Positions 36,501-45,091 of a stretch of DNA of 64,000 nucleotides are shown here, in pieces. The notes below the pieces were generated by a model. The model was given only the letters and a program-made list of their open reading frames with translations. It did no database searches and was not told the DNA's origin. The stretch comes from a cf. Phormidesmis sp. LEGE 11477 (GTDB lineage Bacteria > Cyanobacteriota > Cyanobacteriia > Phormidesmidales > Phormidesmidaceae). The DNA is taken from NCBI RefSeq assembly GCF_015207105.1, contig NZ_JADEXO010000001.1, forward strand, positions 157,970 through 221,969, in the 5' to 3' direction. The translations under genes and the position numbers were made by a program. Each line of letters opens with the position of its first letter. Position 1 is the stretch's first letter.

Positions 36501-38922
36501 CCACACCGTCTACGTAGTGTCTGTATGTAGTGCCATCAAACACGACGGCATGCGAGATAAAGCCGCGCTGCTGACCGCTATCAGGATCGATCACAGCGTC
36601 AATATCAGTGCGCCGATCGTTGTTGTTGCCCCAGCCTTGAAGGGCGAAGTCGTCTTCGTTGCCATCTAAAGTCAGACCAAAAGCCTGGTTCTTATCTGCC
36701 TTACCGTAGACGAGGCCAGCGTACTCGTTGTTGGTAACATCTTCGTAGTCCACAACAAAGAACATCGTCCGGGGGCCGTTTCCGCTTGGAAGTCCGTTCA
36801 CCGAACCCTCTCGGAAGAGAACATCACCATCACCATCCAAGGCAATTGCAGGCTGGCCAGATGGGGTAGCGTTTTCAACGAACTGCGGGTCACCCGCTGC
36901 CGATAGGATGTTGCCAATGCCAGATTGGTCAATCCATCCCGTGACGGTCGAGCCGTCTAAACCAACTTTAGTAAAGGCTTCTACCTGAAATACTAAACCT
37001 CTGGTAACCGGTAGCTGATTATCGATACCCACTCGAATAGGAACCGAATCAGAAAATACTGGATCGGCCTTGCCGTCTGAGATAGTAAAGAGAGCGTTGT
37101 ATATCCCGTCATCTGAGTAGGTATGGGAAATTTCAATATTGCCATTAGCATCGGGGTTGCCAGTGACAACTGGTGAACCATCGCCGAAGTCAACTGTGTA
37201 GGTGAGTGCGCCAACTGGGTCATTGACGTCAGCAACAGTCGCCGTGAAGGTGACCTGGTCGCCGGCCTCAATAAACCCAAAATCTGAGCCAACTGACTGA
37301 AACTCAGGCGCACTATTGACACTACCGGCAGTGATAGTGACAGGTTGGCTCAGCGTTGTATTAGATCCATCATCGACACGGAGCGTGACATCGTAGATAC
37401 CTTCAGACGTGTACGTATGAGAAACCGTGATCTCACCTGTAGTTGGATCAGGCGCGCCAGTGGCTATCCTACCATCGCCAAAATTGAGGCTATAGTTCAA
37501 TCCGGTAAGCGGAGTATCATTGTCACCAACAGTAACGCTGTAGAGAACATCTAAGGGTACCTGCGTACCGGCCTGGTCGTTAGGATCACCCTGGCTATCG
37601 GTCACGCTAGGAGACATTAAAAAAGGTGCCATATTTTCACCAAAGGTGATGCGCTGCACCGTACTATTGCCTTCTAAGCCAGGTATGCCCTGAGGAACGT
37701 ACTTGATGTAGTATAGGGCTCCGTCAATGCCCTCTTCTAAGAAGACTACTTGAGTGATGTCATCGCCCTCAGGAACGAGTTCGTAGTCACCTTCAACCTG
37801 ATCGCCTGTATCATTCAAGTCAAGAAACTTGATGTAGTTATCTTTGTAATTACCGAAGAAATAAACGCCGTCAAACTCTTCTGGGAACATATCGCCCCGG
37901 TAGACAAAGCCACCTGTCAAAGAAGAGTGAGGCTCGTCGTAAATAGGTGCCGAGAAGTAGTCGCCGTTACTAGGATCAGCTAGATCAGTATCAGGCTGCG
38001 GAAACTCAACTGGGTTAAACGGTGACTTGTTCGGGTTGTAGAGAAGGGTGCTATCAACGCCTTCATAGAAGTTCCAGCCGTAGAAAGCGCCACCTTGATC
38101 GAGTGAAACCACATGAATATCGTCGGTTGAGCGTCTACGATTACCGCCCACTTCGCCAATATAGCCTTTGCCGTATTCGTTATCAAAAGCAAACCGGAAC
38201 GGATTACGCAGACCGTAAGCCCAGATGGATGGATCAGGCTGGTACGGCTGCCCATCGTCTGCCAAAGTCGGATAGGGGCCATCGATGACACCATCGACAT
38301 AGGGATTAGCTGGCCAGCCGTCTGTACCATCTGGAATCGTGCCATCACGGTTGATGCGGATGATCTTGCCGCTGGTGCTTTCTAGGTTGAGCGGCACATC
38401 GTCATCTGCGCCGCTTTCACCGCCGTTAGACGTGTTGAACTTATCGGAGCTAGTTAACCAAAGCTTTCCGTCTGGGCCAAAGTCTAAGCCGCCGCCGTAG
38501 TGACAGCAAGAGTCATAGCCATCTGTGTCGGTCCAAAGGATCGTCTCGCTGTTACGCCTGGCTCTACTAGAAAGTCCACCTGAGCCTTCTTGGTGCTTAT
38601 AGCTAGCGATTACAGCGCGATTAGTGTTGCCTGAGCGCGTATAGAAAAGATAGATTTCGTTGTTACCGCTGGCTGGGTCGGGGTCAAAATCAGGGGGAAT
38701 AGCTATCTCTAGCAGCCCACGTTCTTGCCCGGAGTTAACAATATTGGAGATATCTAGATAGAGAGACTTCTGCCCCGAGTTAGGGTCGGCGATGAAGATT
38801 CGCCCGTCCTTCTCTAGCAGCAGCATCCGATTGTCAGGCAGAAAGCTGAGGGCAATTGGCGCATCGAGTCCGTCAGTAATCACGCCTTCGTTGACAAATC
38901 CATCCAAGTTAAAATCGGCCAT
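33550..38922 (-). CDS. Giant modular protein: glucose/sorbosone dehydrogenase + PKD + ConA/LamG + cadherin-like repeats
   Basis: A 1790-residue protein without a classical signal peptide. Domains in order, by eye: glucose/sorbosone dehydrogenase-like propeller (about 10-425; GLDFGPDGKLWLTSSDKF, WAYGLRNPFRFAFD), two PKD domains (about 440-530 and 535-630; NFGDGR, HTYTSEGIYDVTL), ConA-like (637-870), two Ig/cadherin-like domains ending TDSFSYTVSDGNGG (872-1090), a second ConA-like (1097-1325), two more Ig/cadherin-like (1330-1553) and a C-terminal LamG-like domain (1557-1790). The block ConA plus two Ig domains is duplicated, about 455 residues each. It is probably secreted, likely through a type I system, and may both bind sugars and oxidise them. 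An AGGAG nine nt before the ATG supports the start. Its downstream neighbour on the same strand is the Omp85 gene. Confidence 0.88.
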   Translation of the reverse strand: MADFNLDGFVNEGVITDGLDAPIALSFLPDNRMLLLEKDGRIFIADPNSGQKSLYLDISNIVNSGQERGLLEIAIPPDFDPDPASGNNEIYLFYTRSGNTNRAVIASYKHQEGSGGLSSRARRNSETILWTDTDGYDSCCHYGGGLDFGPDGKLWLTSSDKFNTSNGGESGADDDVPLNLESTSGKIIRINRDGTIPDGTDGWPANPYVDGVIDGPYPTLADDGQPYQPDPSIWAYGLRNPFRFAFDNEYGKGYIGEVGGNRRRSTDDIHVVSLDQGGAFYGWNFYEGVDSTLLYNPNKSPFNPVEFPQPDTDLADPSNGDYFSAPIYDEPHSSLTGGFVYRGDMFPEEFDGVYFFGNYKDNYIKFLDLNDTGDQVEGDYELVPEGDDITQVVFLEEGIDGALYYIKYVPQGIPGLEGNSTVQRITFGENMAPFLMSPSVTDSQGDPNDQAGTQVPLDVLYSVTVGDNDTPLTGLNYSLNFGDGRIATGAPDPTTGEITVSHTYTSEGIYDVTLRVDDGSNTTLSQPVTITAGSVNSAPEFQSVGSDFGFIEAGDQVTFTATVADVNDPVGALTYTVDFGDGSPVVTGNPDANGNIEISHTYSDDGIYNALFTISDGKADPVFSDSVPIRVGIDNQLPVTRGLVFQVEAFTKVGLDGSTVTGWIDQSGIGNILSAAGDPQFVENATPSGQPAIALDGDGDVLFREGSVNGLPSGNGPRTMFFVVDYEDVTNNEYAGLVYGKADKNQAFGLTLDGNEDDFALQGWGNNNDRRTDIDAVIDPDSGQQRGFISHAVVFDGTTYRHYVDGVEIDSGNKTYDTVLEKLLIGQNLDGGETPMSVAAAYIYNRALNANEFGAVESYIQQNYLTPPSSNNLPVAVNDPEGGNTALFTTDENTAFTTGNVLDNDSDIDGDSLSVSDIHTTVTVGLVTNNGDGTFTYDPNGQFDTLEEGETATDSFSYNISDGNGGEATAAVTITINGAGEVSVNQPPVAADDPDGNTISSFTTDENTAFTTGNVLTNDTDADQDPLSVSNIDTSSTTGLVTDNEDGTFDYDPNGQFEGLAEGETATDSFSYTVSDGNGGSDTASVTVTIEGVDAVVSQSNDPVFRIEASTGISVNGTTVTGWADQSDFGNNLLVAGNPQLVENATPSGQSAVVLDGSGDYLFRDAALQGFASGNDPRTMFFVVDYEDVTNDEYAGLAYGKAAKNQAFGLTLNGNDDDFTVQGWGRRNDERTSIDGVIDPNTGQQRGFVSHAVVFDGTTFKHYVNGVEIDSGNKTYNTVLEKLLIGQNLDGGVTPMSVAAAFIYNRALDTNEFDTVESYIQQTYLTPSSSNNSPTAADDPGTGAAAAFTTNEDTAFTTGNVLDNDSDADQDPLSVTSFDTTSSLGLVTNNNDGTFTYDPNGQFESLAEGETATDSFSYTVSDGNGGSDTATVTVTIDGADEVSENQSPVAADDPGTGAVAAFTTSEDIAFTTGNVLDNDSDADQDPLSVSNIDTTITIGLVTNNNDGTFTYNPDGQFESLAEGETATDSFSYTVSDGNGGSDTATVTVTIDGADELNQSAGRVTDQLLALYTFDEGSGHTVGDTSGEGNALDLSIDDLTGVTWGDGSLTLNDATLISSDESATKLIDGLDDGNITIETWITPENISQSGPARIATLSKNTRRRNFTLGQAGNKFDVRLRTTATSKNGRRSVASPGGSVSTDLTHVVYTRTAAGDASIFVDGDLVRTDTVGGNFSNWGSAHQFALGNELGSAERPWLGTLDLVAIYNQSFDANEVSQNFLAGPNPTAGGLG

Positions 38923-39991
38923 TCAGGAACTCCTGTCCATGTTAATTACTTTAAAAATTCGGTGATGAGGGTAGAGACGTCCTAAAAAATCAGCTTTGAG
39001 GAAAACTATGAAGAACAAGACAAATAATGCTAAAGCTTTGACTCAATAACATAAATGACTGTCGTTCGTGGACTACTTTCATGAACTAGTAGACGCATGA
39101 TTTTTCCTCACGCGATTTAGTCCTTGGAAATTTCCTTCGAGACCTTGGTATAACTGACTTTGAAAACTTGCCAGAGATACTCCGTCTAGAACAAAATTAT
39201 AGAATCGCCTGCGGGGTTTTGCTACGCATAGCCTCCGCAATTTTACTTACTCTAAATTCAACTATCTCTTCTGTGAAGAACACGACAAGTTGCGCTAAAG
39301 CGTTGTTGTCTTATTCTGTGAAAAGCACAACAAGTTGCGCCAAAGCTCAGACTGACTTCAGATACAAAAATGTGCAAATACCCGTAGAGAGAGGTGTGTC
39401 TACGTACGTTGCTAGCCGCATACCCCATTCCTGCACCAAACTTTGCCGGTGCTATTTTGTTTTGGCCAAGTAAGAGAGCTATAGTTACTGCCCAAGCGGT
39501 GCTGTTTAAGAGTGACTGCCCAAAAGTGACTATGCGAGAAAAGCTTGTGAGGGAAGACCGTATCGGTGCAGCCCTGCATTTCTATCAAGATGCATTTTAT
39601 ACTAAAAATAATATGAAAGCCGATGGAATGGCACGCTGTTTCTATGATTGGTTCTAGCAAGCTTACCTTAAGGCTGAAACCCTGTGCAAAAAGTGACTGT
39701 TCTTAAAAACAGACAGATGAACAACAGAGCAACAGAATATTTTTGTTTGACTGGCTATGAGCTACTTTTATAACCATTTTTTCTCTACTTCTTTTGATGG
39801 AGATAGCAAAGCTACGACTTTGGATAAAGCACTCCTTCGACATACTCCTACGACATAGTGATTACGCAGCTACCTAAGTTTTGGATGCTGAGACGTTAAG
39901 TGCTGTTAAGCGTACTTCTTTCTAGCGACTTTCATCTTATTCTTATCGCTTTATCCTGCTTGTTACTGCCTTAGTTTTGTAGACTTTGGAC
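38923..39991. other. 1.07-kb intergenic region without a supported gene
   Basis: Upstream of the giant gene and downstream of the hydantoinase gene, so it should hold the promoter of the former and a terminator of the latter. Plus-strand frames of 101 and 87 codons (39168-39473 and 39394-39657) have odd composition and overlap each other, so I do not call them genes. The region holds a 45-bp-period direct repeat (39270-39346) and a short TGCGG/CCGCA palindrome (39210-39239). It looks like decayed sequence, possibly a gene remnant. Confidence 0.5.
39270..39346. repeat. Direct repeat, 32-bp unit at 45-bp period
   Basis: A 32-bp sequence beginning TCTGTGAA and containing ACAAGTTGCGC occurs at 39270-39301 and again at 39315-39346 with about four differences. 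Confidence 0.65.
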
Positions 39992-41407
39992 CTACAGTAT
40001 GTGACCTGATGCAGTTCGATTGATATACTGTCCCATGCCAGCGCTGCCTAGCCACTGCTCACCCTCTACAATTAACTTCCCGCGTAAAAAGACTTTTTCG
40101 ACTTTGCCCTGTATGCTCCGGCCCTCGAAAAGAGAGTAATCTACGTTTGAATGGTGAGTATTAGCACTTAGCGTATGTTCTTTGGTGGGGTCGAACAAGA
40201 TAATATCGGCGTCGCTGCCGACGGCGATGGTTCCTTTTTGGGGGAATAAGCCGAACATTTTGGCTGGTGCGGTGGCGGTTAGCTGTACGAATCTGTTGAG
40301 GTTGATTTTGCCTGTCTGCACGCCGCCATCGTATAGCAGTTCTAGCCGAAGTTCTACGCCAGGAGCACCGTTGGGAATTTTGTTGAAGTTATCTTGACCG
40401 TAGCGTTTGGACTTGAGCAGCCCCATTGGATTTTCGTTGAAGCAAAAGGGGCAGTGATCGGTCGCAACAATTTGCAAATCGTCAAATCTAAGGCCGCGCC
40501 AAAGTTCGTGCTGGCAGTGATGGTCGCGTAGGGGGGGAGTCATGACATATTTAGCACTCTCAAACCCTGGATGGTCATATTGAGAATTGTCGAGGAAAAG
40601 ATAGTGTGGGCAGGTTTCGGCGAAGGCGTGGATGCCGCGATCGCGCGCTTCTACAACGGCATCCAAGGCTTCTTTGGCCGAGAGATGAACAATATACACC
40701 GGCACTTCTGCGAGCTCTGCAATTCGGATTGCTCGGTGGGTGGCTTCTCCTTCCATCAGCCTGGGCCGAGTCAGCTGGTGAAACTTAGGAGAAGTGTTGC
40801 CCGCCGCCAGCGCTTCTTCTATTAGGGCTTGAATCACCATGCCGTTCTCAGCGTGGACATTGACCATGCCACCGTGACTGCCAACTTTTCGCATGATTTT
40901 GTAGATGGCCGCGTCATCTACCATCAGCACGCCTGGGTAGGCCATGTATAGCTTGAAGCTAGAGACGCCTTCGTGGTTGACCAGATCTGGGAGCTCTGCG
41001 ATCGCATCGGCATTCGCATCGGTCAAAATGACATGAAAGCCATAGTCCACACAGCATTGCGGCGCGGCATCTGCCAGTCTGCGATCGAGCGCTAGCTTAG
41101 GGCTTTCCCCTTTAAACTGCTGAGCAAAGTCGATGATCGTGGTCGTGCCGCCAAAAGCAGCAGATTTAGTCCCACTTTCAAACGTATCGCAGGTATAGAC
41201 GCCGTCGCCCATCGGCGTTTCCATATGAACATGCACATCCACGCCACCGGGCAGCACCAGTAGGCCGGTGGCATCGTGAATTTGGGCCTCTTCTACCGCT
41301 AAGGAGCGGGCGATCGCCTCAACTTTTCCGTCTTGAATCAGCACGTCTGCTATGTAGTCATCGACGGCGGTGACGACTCGGCCACCCTTGATCAGCGACT
41401 TGCTCAT
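39992..41407 (-). CDS. hydA: Dihydropyrimidinase / D-hydantoinase
   Basis: A 471-residue cyclic amidohydrolase. GGVDVHVHMETPMGDG contains the metal-binding HxH, SSFKLYMAYPGVLMVDD contains the carboxylated bridging lysine, and further His/Asp ligands lie in VPVYIVHLSAKEA and IVATDHCPF. Together these fit dihydropyrimidinase rather than dihydroorotase or allantoinase, although allantoin cannot be fully excluded. It opens cyclic ureides such as dihydrouracil or hydantoin to N-carbamoyl amino acids. AAGGAG nine nt before the ATG supports the start. It lies 82 nt after the AtzF-C-like gene in the same direction; no carbamoylase is seen in the window. Confidence 0.9.
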   Translation of the reverse strand: MSKSLIKGGRVVTAVDDYIADVLIQDGKVEAIARSLAVEEAQIHDATGLLVLPGGVDVHVHMETPMGDGVYTCDTFESGTKSAAFGGTTTIIDFAQQFKGESPKLALDRRLADAAPQCCVDYGFHVILTDANADAIAELPDLVNHEGVSSFKLYMAYPGVLMVDDAAIYKIMRKVGSHGGMVNVHAENGMVIQALIEEALAAGNTSPKFHQLTRPRLMEGEATHRAIRIAELAEVPVYIVHLSAKEALDAVVEARDRGIHAFAETCPHYLFLDNSQYDHPGFESAKYVMTPPLRDHHCQHELWRGLRFDDLQIVATDHCPFCFNENPMGLLKSKRYGQDNFNKIPNGAPGVELRLELLYDGGVQTGKINLNRFVQLTATAPAKMFGLFPQKGTIAVGSDADIILFDPTKEHTLSANTHHSNVDYSLFEGRSIQGKVEKVFLRGKLIVEGEQWLGSAGMGQYINRTASGHIL

Positions 41408-41488
41408 TTGATCAGCTCCTTTTTAGCTTCTTCTTAGTGCTTGCTTGACTTCTTTAGTCAGCTTGACTTTTTTTCTAGTTTGCTTTGG

Positions 41489-41887
41489 TTAGCTTGGATG
41501 CTGTTCTTTGTAAGCAGCCCATCCACCAAGATGTGAAATATCGGGATAGTTGTTCTCTTCTATCAGCGCTTTGGGATAGAGCATCGCGATCGCCTGCTCT
41601 CCATTTTCCAAAGTAATCTCTTCTGGATACATATCTGGCGGTTCTGTCGAGACCAGATATTCGTACTGTTCTAAAGTCAGCTCGTACAGTTCCCCTGGAA
41701 TAGAGACACCGTTTTCAGCAGTTTCATAAATACCTGGATGCCAGCCGTCTTTGACTGAATGCAGCCGATAGCGGGGTGCCGTTTTGGCTGCTCGAATCAG
41801 CGTAGCCGACTGCAGATTTTGATGGTCGGGCTGGCCGGTTAGCGCTGAGCCACAGATAAAAACAAACTTAGAAGGAATTTTCGACAT
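41489..41887 (-). CDS. Stand-alone AtzF C-terminal-like (allophanate hydrolase-related) protein
   Basis: A 132-residue protein resembling the C-terminal domain of allophanate hydrolase AtzF: CGSALTGQPDHQNLQSATLI, TAPRYRLHSVKDGWHPGIYE, VSIPGELYELTLEQYEYLV and ITLENGEQAIAMLY. This domain has a gamma-glutamylcyclotransferase-like fold. The amidase half of AtzF is absent. In the full enzyme the domain converts N-carboxyurea to N-dicarboxyammonia, which breaks down to ammonia and CO2; alone it may process a related carbamate. Its place directly before the hydantoinase and opposite the importer ties it to nitrogen release from ureides. Ends GGWAAYKEQHPS. Confidence 0.8.
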   Translation of the reverse strand: MSKIPSKFVFICGSALTGQPDHQNLQSATLIRAAKTAPRYRLHSVKDGWHPGIYETAENGVSIPGELYELTLEQYEYLVSTEPPDMYPEEITLENGEQAIAMLYPKALIEENNYPDISHLGGWAAYKEQHPS

Positions 41888-41973
41888 AGAAGAAGATAGC
41901 GTGATTTAGTTGACTGTAGGGTTAAACCTAACTAGCCAACTTTTAGCAGAAATTAGTTCTTGTGTAGGGCAAA

Positions 41974-42034
41974 TGATACTTAGTGATACTTAGGGCCATA
42001 CCTAAGGCGATACTTTGGTAAGGCGATACTTTGG
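41974..42034. promoter_or_regulatory. Four direct GATACTT repeats in the ureide locus divergent promoter
   Basis: TGATACTTAG is exactly duplicated in tandem (41974-41983, 41984-41993), and TAAGGCGATACTTTGG is exactly duplicated (42003-42018, 42019-42034). The shared core GATACTT thus appears at 41975, 41985, 42009 and 42025, all in the same direction. The 394-bp spacer separates the hydantoinase/AtzF-C operon from the divergent ABC/AraC operon. Direct repeats of this sort suit an AraC-family activator, and one is encoded at 46854. The cores also resemble -10 elements. Confidence 0.6.
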
Positions 42035-42281
42035 CCAGCAGAAGTCGCCATTCATTCGCTTTCTCGCTTTCTATAGTCTGCGCCTGTGAGCAGAGCAGCC
42101 CGCGATCGGCCCAGAGCAAAGGGAAATTCGCTCGATATTTGGATAAACCGGATACAGTCCTTGCTTCTGCCCAAAGCTTATGATCAGGTATTGCGGTTCA
42201 AAAGAAGTCAAACGTACTACGTCAACCCTAGCTCGGTCTCGATCGGCAATATCGCTGTTTCTAAGCCTTTCCCTATCGTGA

Positions 42282-43505
42282 ATGCATATGGCTCTATCAA
42301 CGACTAAGTCACCAGTTTCTGTAGCGACTGAGCACTCAGTCGCTGACCGTAAAGCAGAAGCGGCTGGCGTCTCCCTGCGCTCAGTGACTAAAAAATACGG
42401 TTCTTTTACCGCTATTCAAGACATCACCCTCGATATCCCAGCCGGTGCTTACTGTTGCCTGCTAGGACCGAGCGGCTGCGGTAAGACCACGGCGCTAAGA
42501 ATGATTGCTGGGCATGAAACCGTTACAAAAGGTGAAGTCTACATCGGTGAGCGGCAAGTGACCCATCTACCGCCTGCCAAGCGCAACACGGCGATGATGT
42601 TTCAAAACTACGCACTTTTTCCTCATAAAACTATCTGGCAAAACGTGGAGTTTGGGTTAAAGATGCAAAGGGTCTCGGCGCGCGATCGCCAGCAAAGAGT
42701 CGGCGAGATCCTAGAGCTCGTTGGGCTTAGCCACACTGCCAAACGCCGCCCCGATATGCTCAGCGGCGGTCAGCAGCAAAGGATTGCCCTCGCTAGAGCC
42801 TTGGTGACCCGGCCTCAGGTGCTGATGCTAGATGAACCGCTTAGCGCCCTCGACGAAAATTTGCGGGTTAGAATGCGCGGCGAACTACGCAATATTCAGC
42901 AACAGTTCAAACTTACCTTCATTCAGGTCACTCACCATGTAGAAGAAGCATTTTCGCTTTCTGATCAGGTCGTCGTTATGAATCATGGACATATTGACCA
43001 AGTCGCTACGCCAACCGCACTCTTCAACGCACCCGCCTCTCAGTTCGTTGCCAAGTTTATTGGAGACAATAATATATTCACTGGCAAAGTTGTTGGCACA
43101 TCTTCTAATAAAACCGATCGCGAGCTGATCGAATTAGACGTTGAAGGCGTTGGGCCAATCTTTTGTCAGGGAATTCCTACCCCTAGAGGATCTGAGGCTG
43201 CCTGCTCTATCAGACCCGATCTAATCGAACTATCGCCGTCGCCAGATGGCTTTTCCAACAATGCCTTTTCTACTAATGGAGCGACCTCATCCCTAAGCGC
43301 GACTCGAATTAATGCGGTTACAGCGCGAGTGACAGACGTAGAAATGACTGGCTACGTGACTCGCGTTTCTCTAGTTTTAGCAGCGACCGGGCAAGCCTTA
43401 CTCTACAAGGCTCGAACGACCGACTGGGCAAATGCCAATCTTACTGTCGGCCAGGCTGTTTCCGTGCGCTGGGCTGCAAGCGACTGTGTTTTCCTACCTT
43501 ACTGA
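42282..43505 (+). CDS. ABC importer ATP-binding protein (Pot/spermidine-putrescine type)
   Basis: A 407-residue ATPase: Walker A GPSGCGKTTALRMI, signature LSGGQQQRIALARAL, Walker B VLMLDEPLSALD, and a C-terminal TOBE-like regulatory domain after about residue 260. The family is the polyamine/opine/ferric-type group (PotA-like). It is the first gene of a + strand operon with the binding protein and two permeases. Two in-frame ATG codons lie at 42282 and 42288. The N-terminal 30 residues are unusually extended and Ser/Thr/Val-rich. Confidence 0.92.
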   Translation: MHMALSTTKSPVSVATEHSVADRKAEAAGVSLRSVTKKYGSFTAIQDITLDIPAGAYCCLLGPSGCGKTTALRMIAGHETVTKGEVYIGERQVTHLPPAKRNTAMMFQNYALFPHKTIWQNVEFGLKMQRVSARDRQQRVGEILELVGLSHTAKRRPDMLSGGQQQRIALARALVTRPQVLMLDEPLSALDENLRVRMRGELRNIQQQFKLTFIQVTHHVEEAFSLSDQVVVMNHGHIDQVATPTALFNAPASQFVAKFIGDNNIFTGKVVGTSSNKTDRELIELDVEGVGPIFCQGIPTPRGSEAACSIRPDLIELSPSPDGFSNNAFSTNGATSSLSATRINAVTARVTDVEMTGYVTRVSLVLAATGQALLYKARTTDWANANLTVGQAVSVRWAASDCVFLPY

Positions 43506-43732
43506 TTTAGCCTGTGCCGGCACTAAAATTTGTAAGGAAACGGACGTTGTTAGTATTTATTTTTCACGCACTGTTGTTTAATAAGCTATCTCTGCTAGAT
43601 TCACTTATTAGTTTCAAGAATCTGCATCCGTTAACTCTTCTATCTCGCAGAGCCATATGCCAGACAACAGCGAATCATTCCAACAGATCTGGCATCGTGA
43701 TTGTCCTATCGTGATTTTATCTCACTAAGAAA

Positions 43733-45046
43733 ATGCCCCAATTCACTCGTAGACGCTTACTTCAAACTGGATTAGCAACTGGCGCAGCGCTAGCAACTGC
43801 TCGCTGTGGTCAAGCCGATGCTCCTCTAGGTACGCCTAATAACCCCGCAACTGGCCCAGAAGTAAATGCCAACAATATCAAAGATGTCACGCTTCGCTTC
43901 ATTGGAACAGGCGTTGCCCAAATCAACGATATTCGAGATAAAGCTCAGGAAGATCTAGGATTCAATATCGAACTTAGAGCGCTGAGCACTGACGAAAATA
44001 ATCAGATTGCAATTACGCAGCCTGGCCAATATGACATGTTTGATGGTGAGTACTTTAGCTTGCCGCTAGTCGTTCCATCGGGAAATCTACAGCCCATTGA
44101 TATCAGCAGAGTCAAAAACTTCGACAAAATTGTCTCGATCTTTACTGTTGGTGAATTTAACGGCCTGCCGGTCGAAAATGCCCAGGGAACCGCACCTATC
44201 AAAGTGATGTACCTCAAGGATAAAGACTCACGAGAATTCTCAGATACGCCTACCAACTGGGCCACGCTGATCCCTTTTCAATACAACGCTGACACTTTGG
44301 GCTATCGGCCTGATTTAGTCGATAAAGAGATCACTAGCTGGGCCGATTTGTTTGACCCAGCATTTCGAGGAAAAACTTCAATTCTAGATATCCCTTCGAT
44401 CGGCATTATGGATGCGGCGCTGGTCGTAGAGGCGGCGGGTCTGATGACCTTTGGCGACAAAGGCAACATGACCAAAGCAGAGATCGATCAGGTTACGAAT
44501 ATTTTGATCGAACAAAAGAGAAATGGACAGTTTAGAGCATTCTGGAAAACGTTTGATGAGTCGGTTAACCTGATGGCTTCAGGCGAAGTGGTCTTGCAGT
44601 CAATGTGGTCTCCAGCGGTGACAGCGGTGAAGGCGAGAGGCTTGGAATGTGTCTATGCGCCCCTAGAAGAAGGCTATCGGGCCTGGGGTGGCGGTATCGG
44701 CATGTCGGCAGCTATGGAGGGAATTAAGCTAGATGCCGCCTATGCCTACATGGACTGGCTGCTCGATGGTTGGGTAGGTGCGTTCTTAGGTCGCCAGGGC
44801 TATTACAGCGCCGTGCCTGAAAATGCGAGGAAGTTTATGTCGCCAGAAGAGTGGGACTTTTGGTATGAAGGACAGGCCGCCGCCGTGGATATGGTCGATC
44901 CGTTTGGGACAACCCTAGAGAAAGCGGGCGCTGTTAGAGATGGCGGCTCGTTTGAAGAGCGAATGGGCAGTGTTGTTGTTTGGAACTCAACGATGGATGA
45001 ACAGGTCTATCTGGTGCAAAAGTGGAATGAGTTTATTGCCGCCTAA
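43733..45046 (+). CDS. ABC importer solute-binding protein (Tat-exported)
   Basis: A 437-residue periplasmic protein with a twin-arginine signal: FTRRRLLQTGLATGAALATARC at the N-terminus. The body fits the extracellular solute-binding family related to PotD/PotF (IELRALSTDENNQIAITQPGQYDMFDG, LIPFQYNADTLGYRPDLV, SWADLFDPAFRGKTSILDIPSIG). The lobes presumably bind a small organic molecule. A cysteine at 25 lacks a proper lipobox, so it is not clearly a lipoprotein. It lies 227 bp after the ATPase; no terminator is apparent between them. A Tat signal may mean it is exported folded. Confidence 0.88.
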   Translation: MPQFTRRRLLQTGLATGAALATARCGQADAPLGTPNNPATGPEVNANNIKDVTLRFIGTGVAQINDIRDKAQEDLGFNIELRALSTDENNQIAITQPGQYDMFDGEYFSLPLVVPSGNLQPIDISRVKNFDKIVSIFTVGEFNGLPVENAQGTAPIKVMYLKDKDSREFSDTPTNWATLIPFQYNADTLGYRPDLVDKEITSWADLFDPAFRGKTSILDIPSIGIMDAALVVEAAGLMTFGDKGNMTKAEIDQVTNILIEQKRNGQFRAFWKTFDESVNLMASGEVVLQSMWSPAVTAVKARGLECVYAPLEEGYRAWGGGIGMSAAMEGIKLDAAYAYMDWLLDGWVGAFLGRQGYYSAVPENARKFMSPEEWDFWYEGQAAAVDMVDPFGTTLEKAGAVRDGGSFEERMGSVVVWNSTMDEQVYLVQKWNEFIAA

Positions 45047-45091
45047 GGATAGGGCGACCAAAGATAAGGACAGAGAAGACAGCAGCGTCTA

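Noticed and set aside
39168..39657. Two overlapping plus-strand frames of 101 and 87 codons
   Set aside because: They overlap in different frames, include repeat DNA, lack ribosome-binding sites and have no recognisable motif.
41964..41979. Possible NtcA box GTA...TAC upstream of the ureide locus
   Set aside because: The spacing is ten bases (GTAGGGCAAATGATAC), not the eight of the NtcA consensus, and it overlaps the GATACTT repeats, which are a better explanation.
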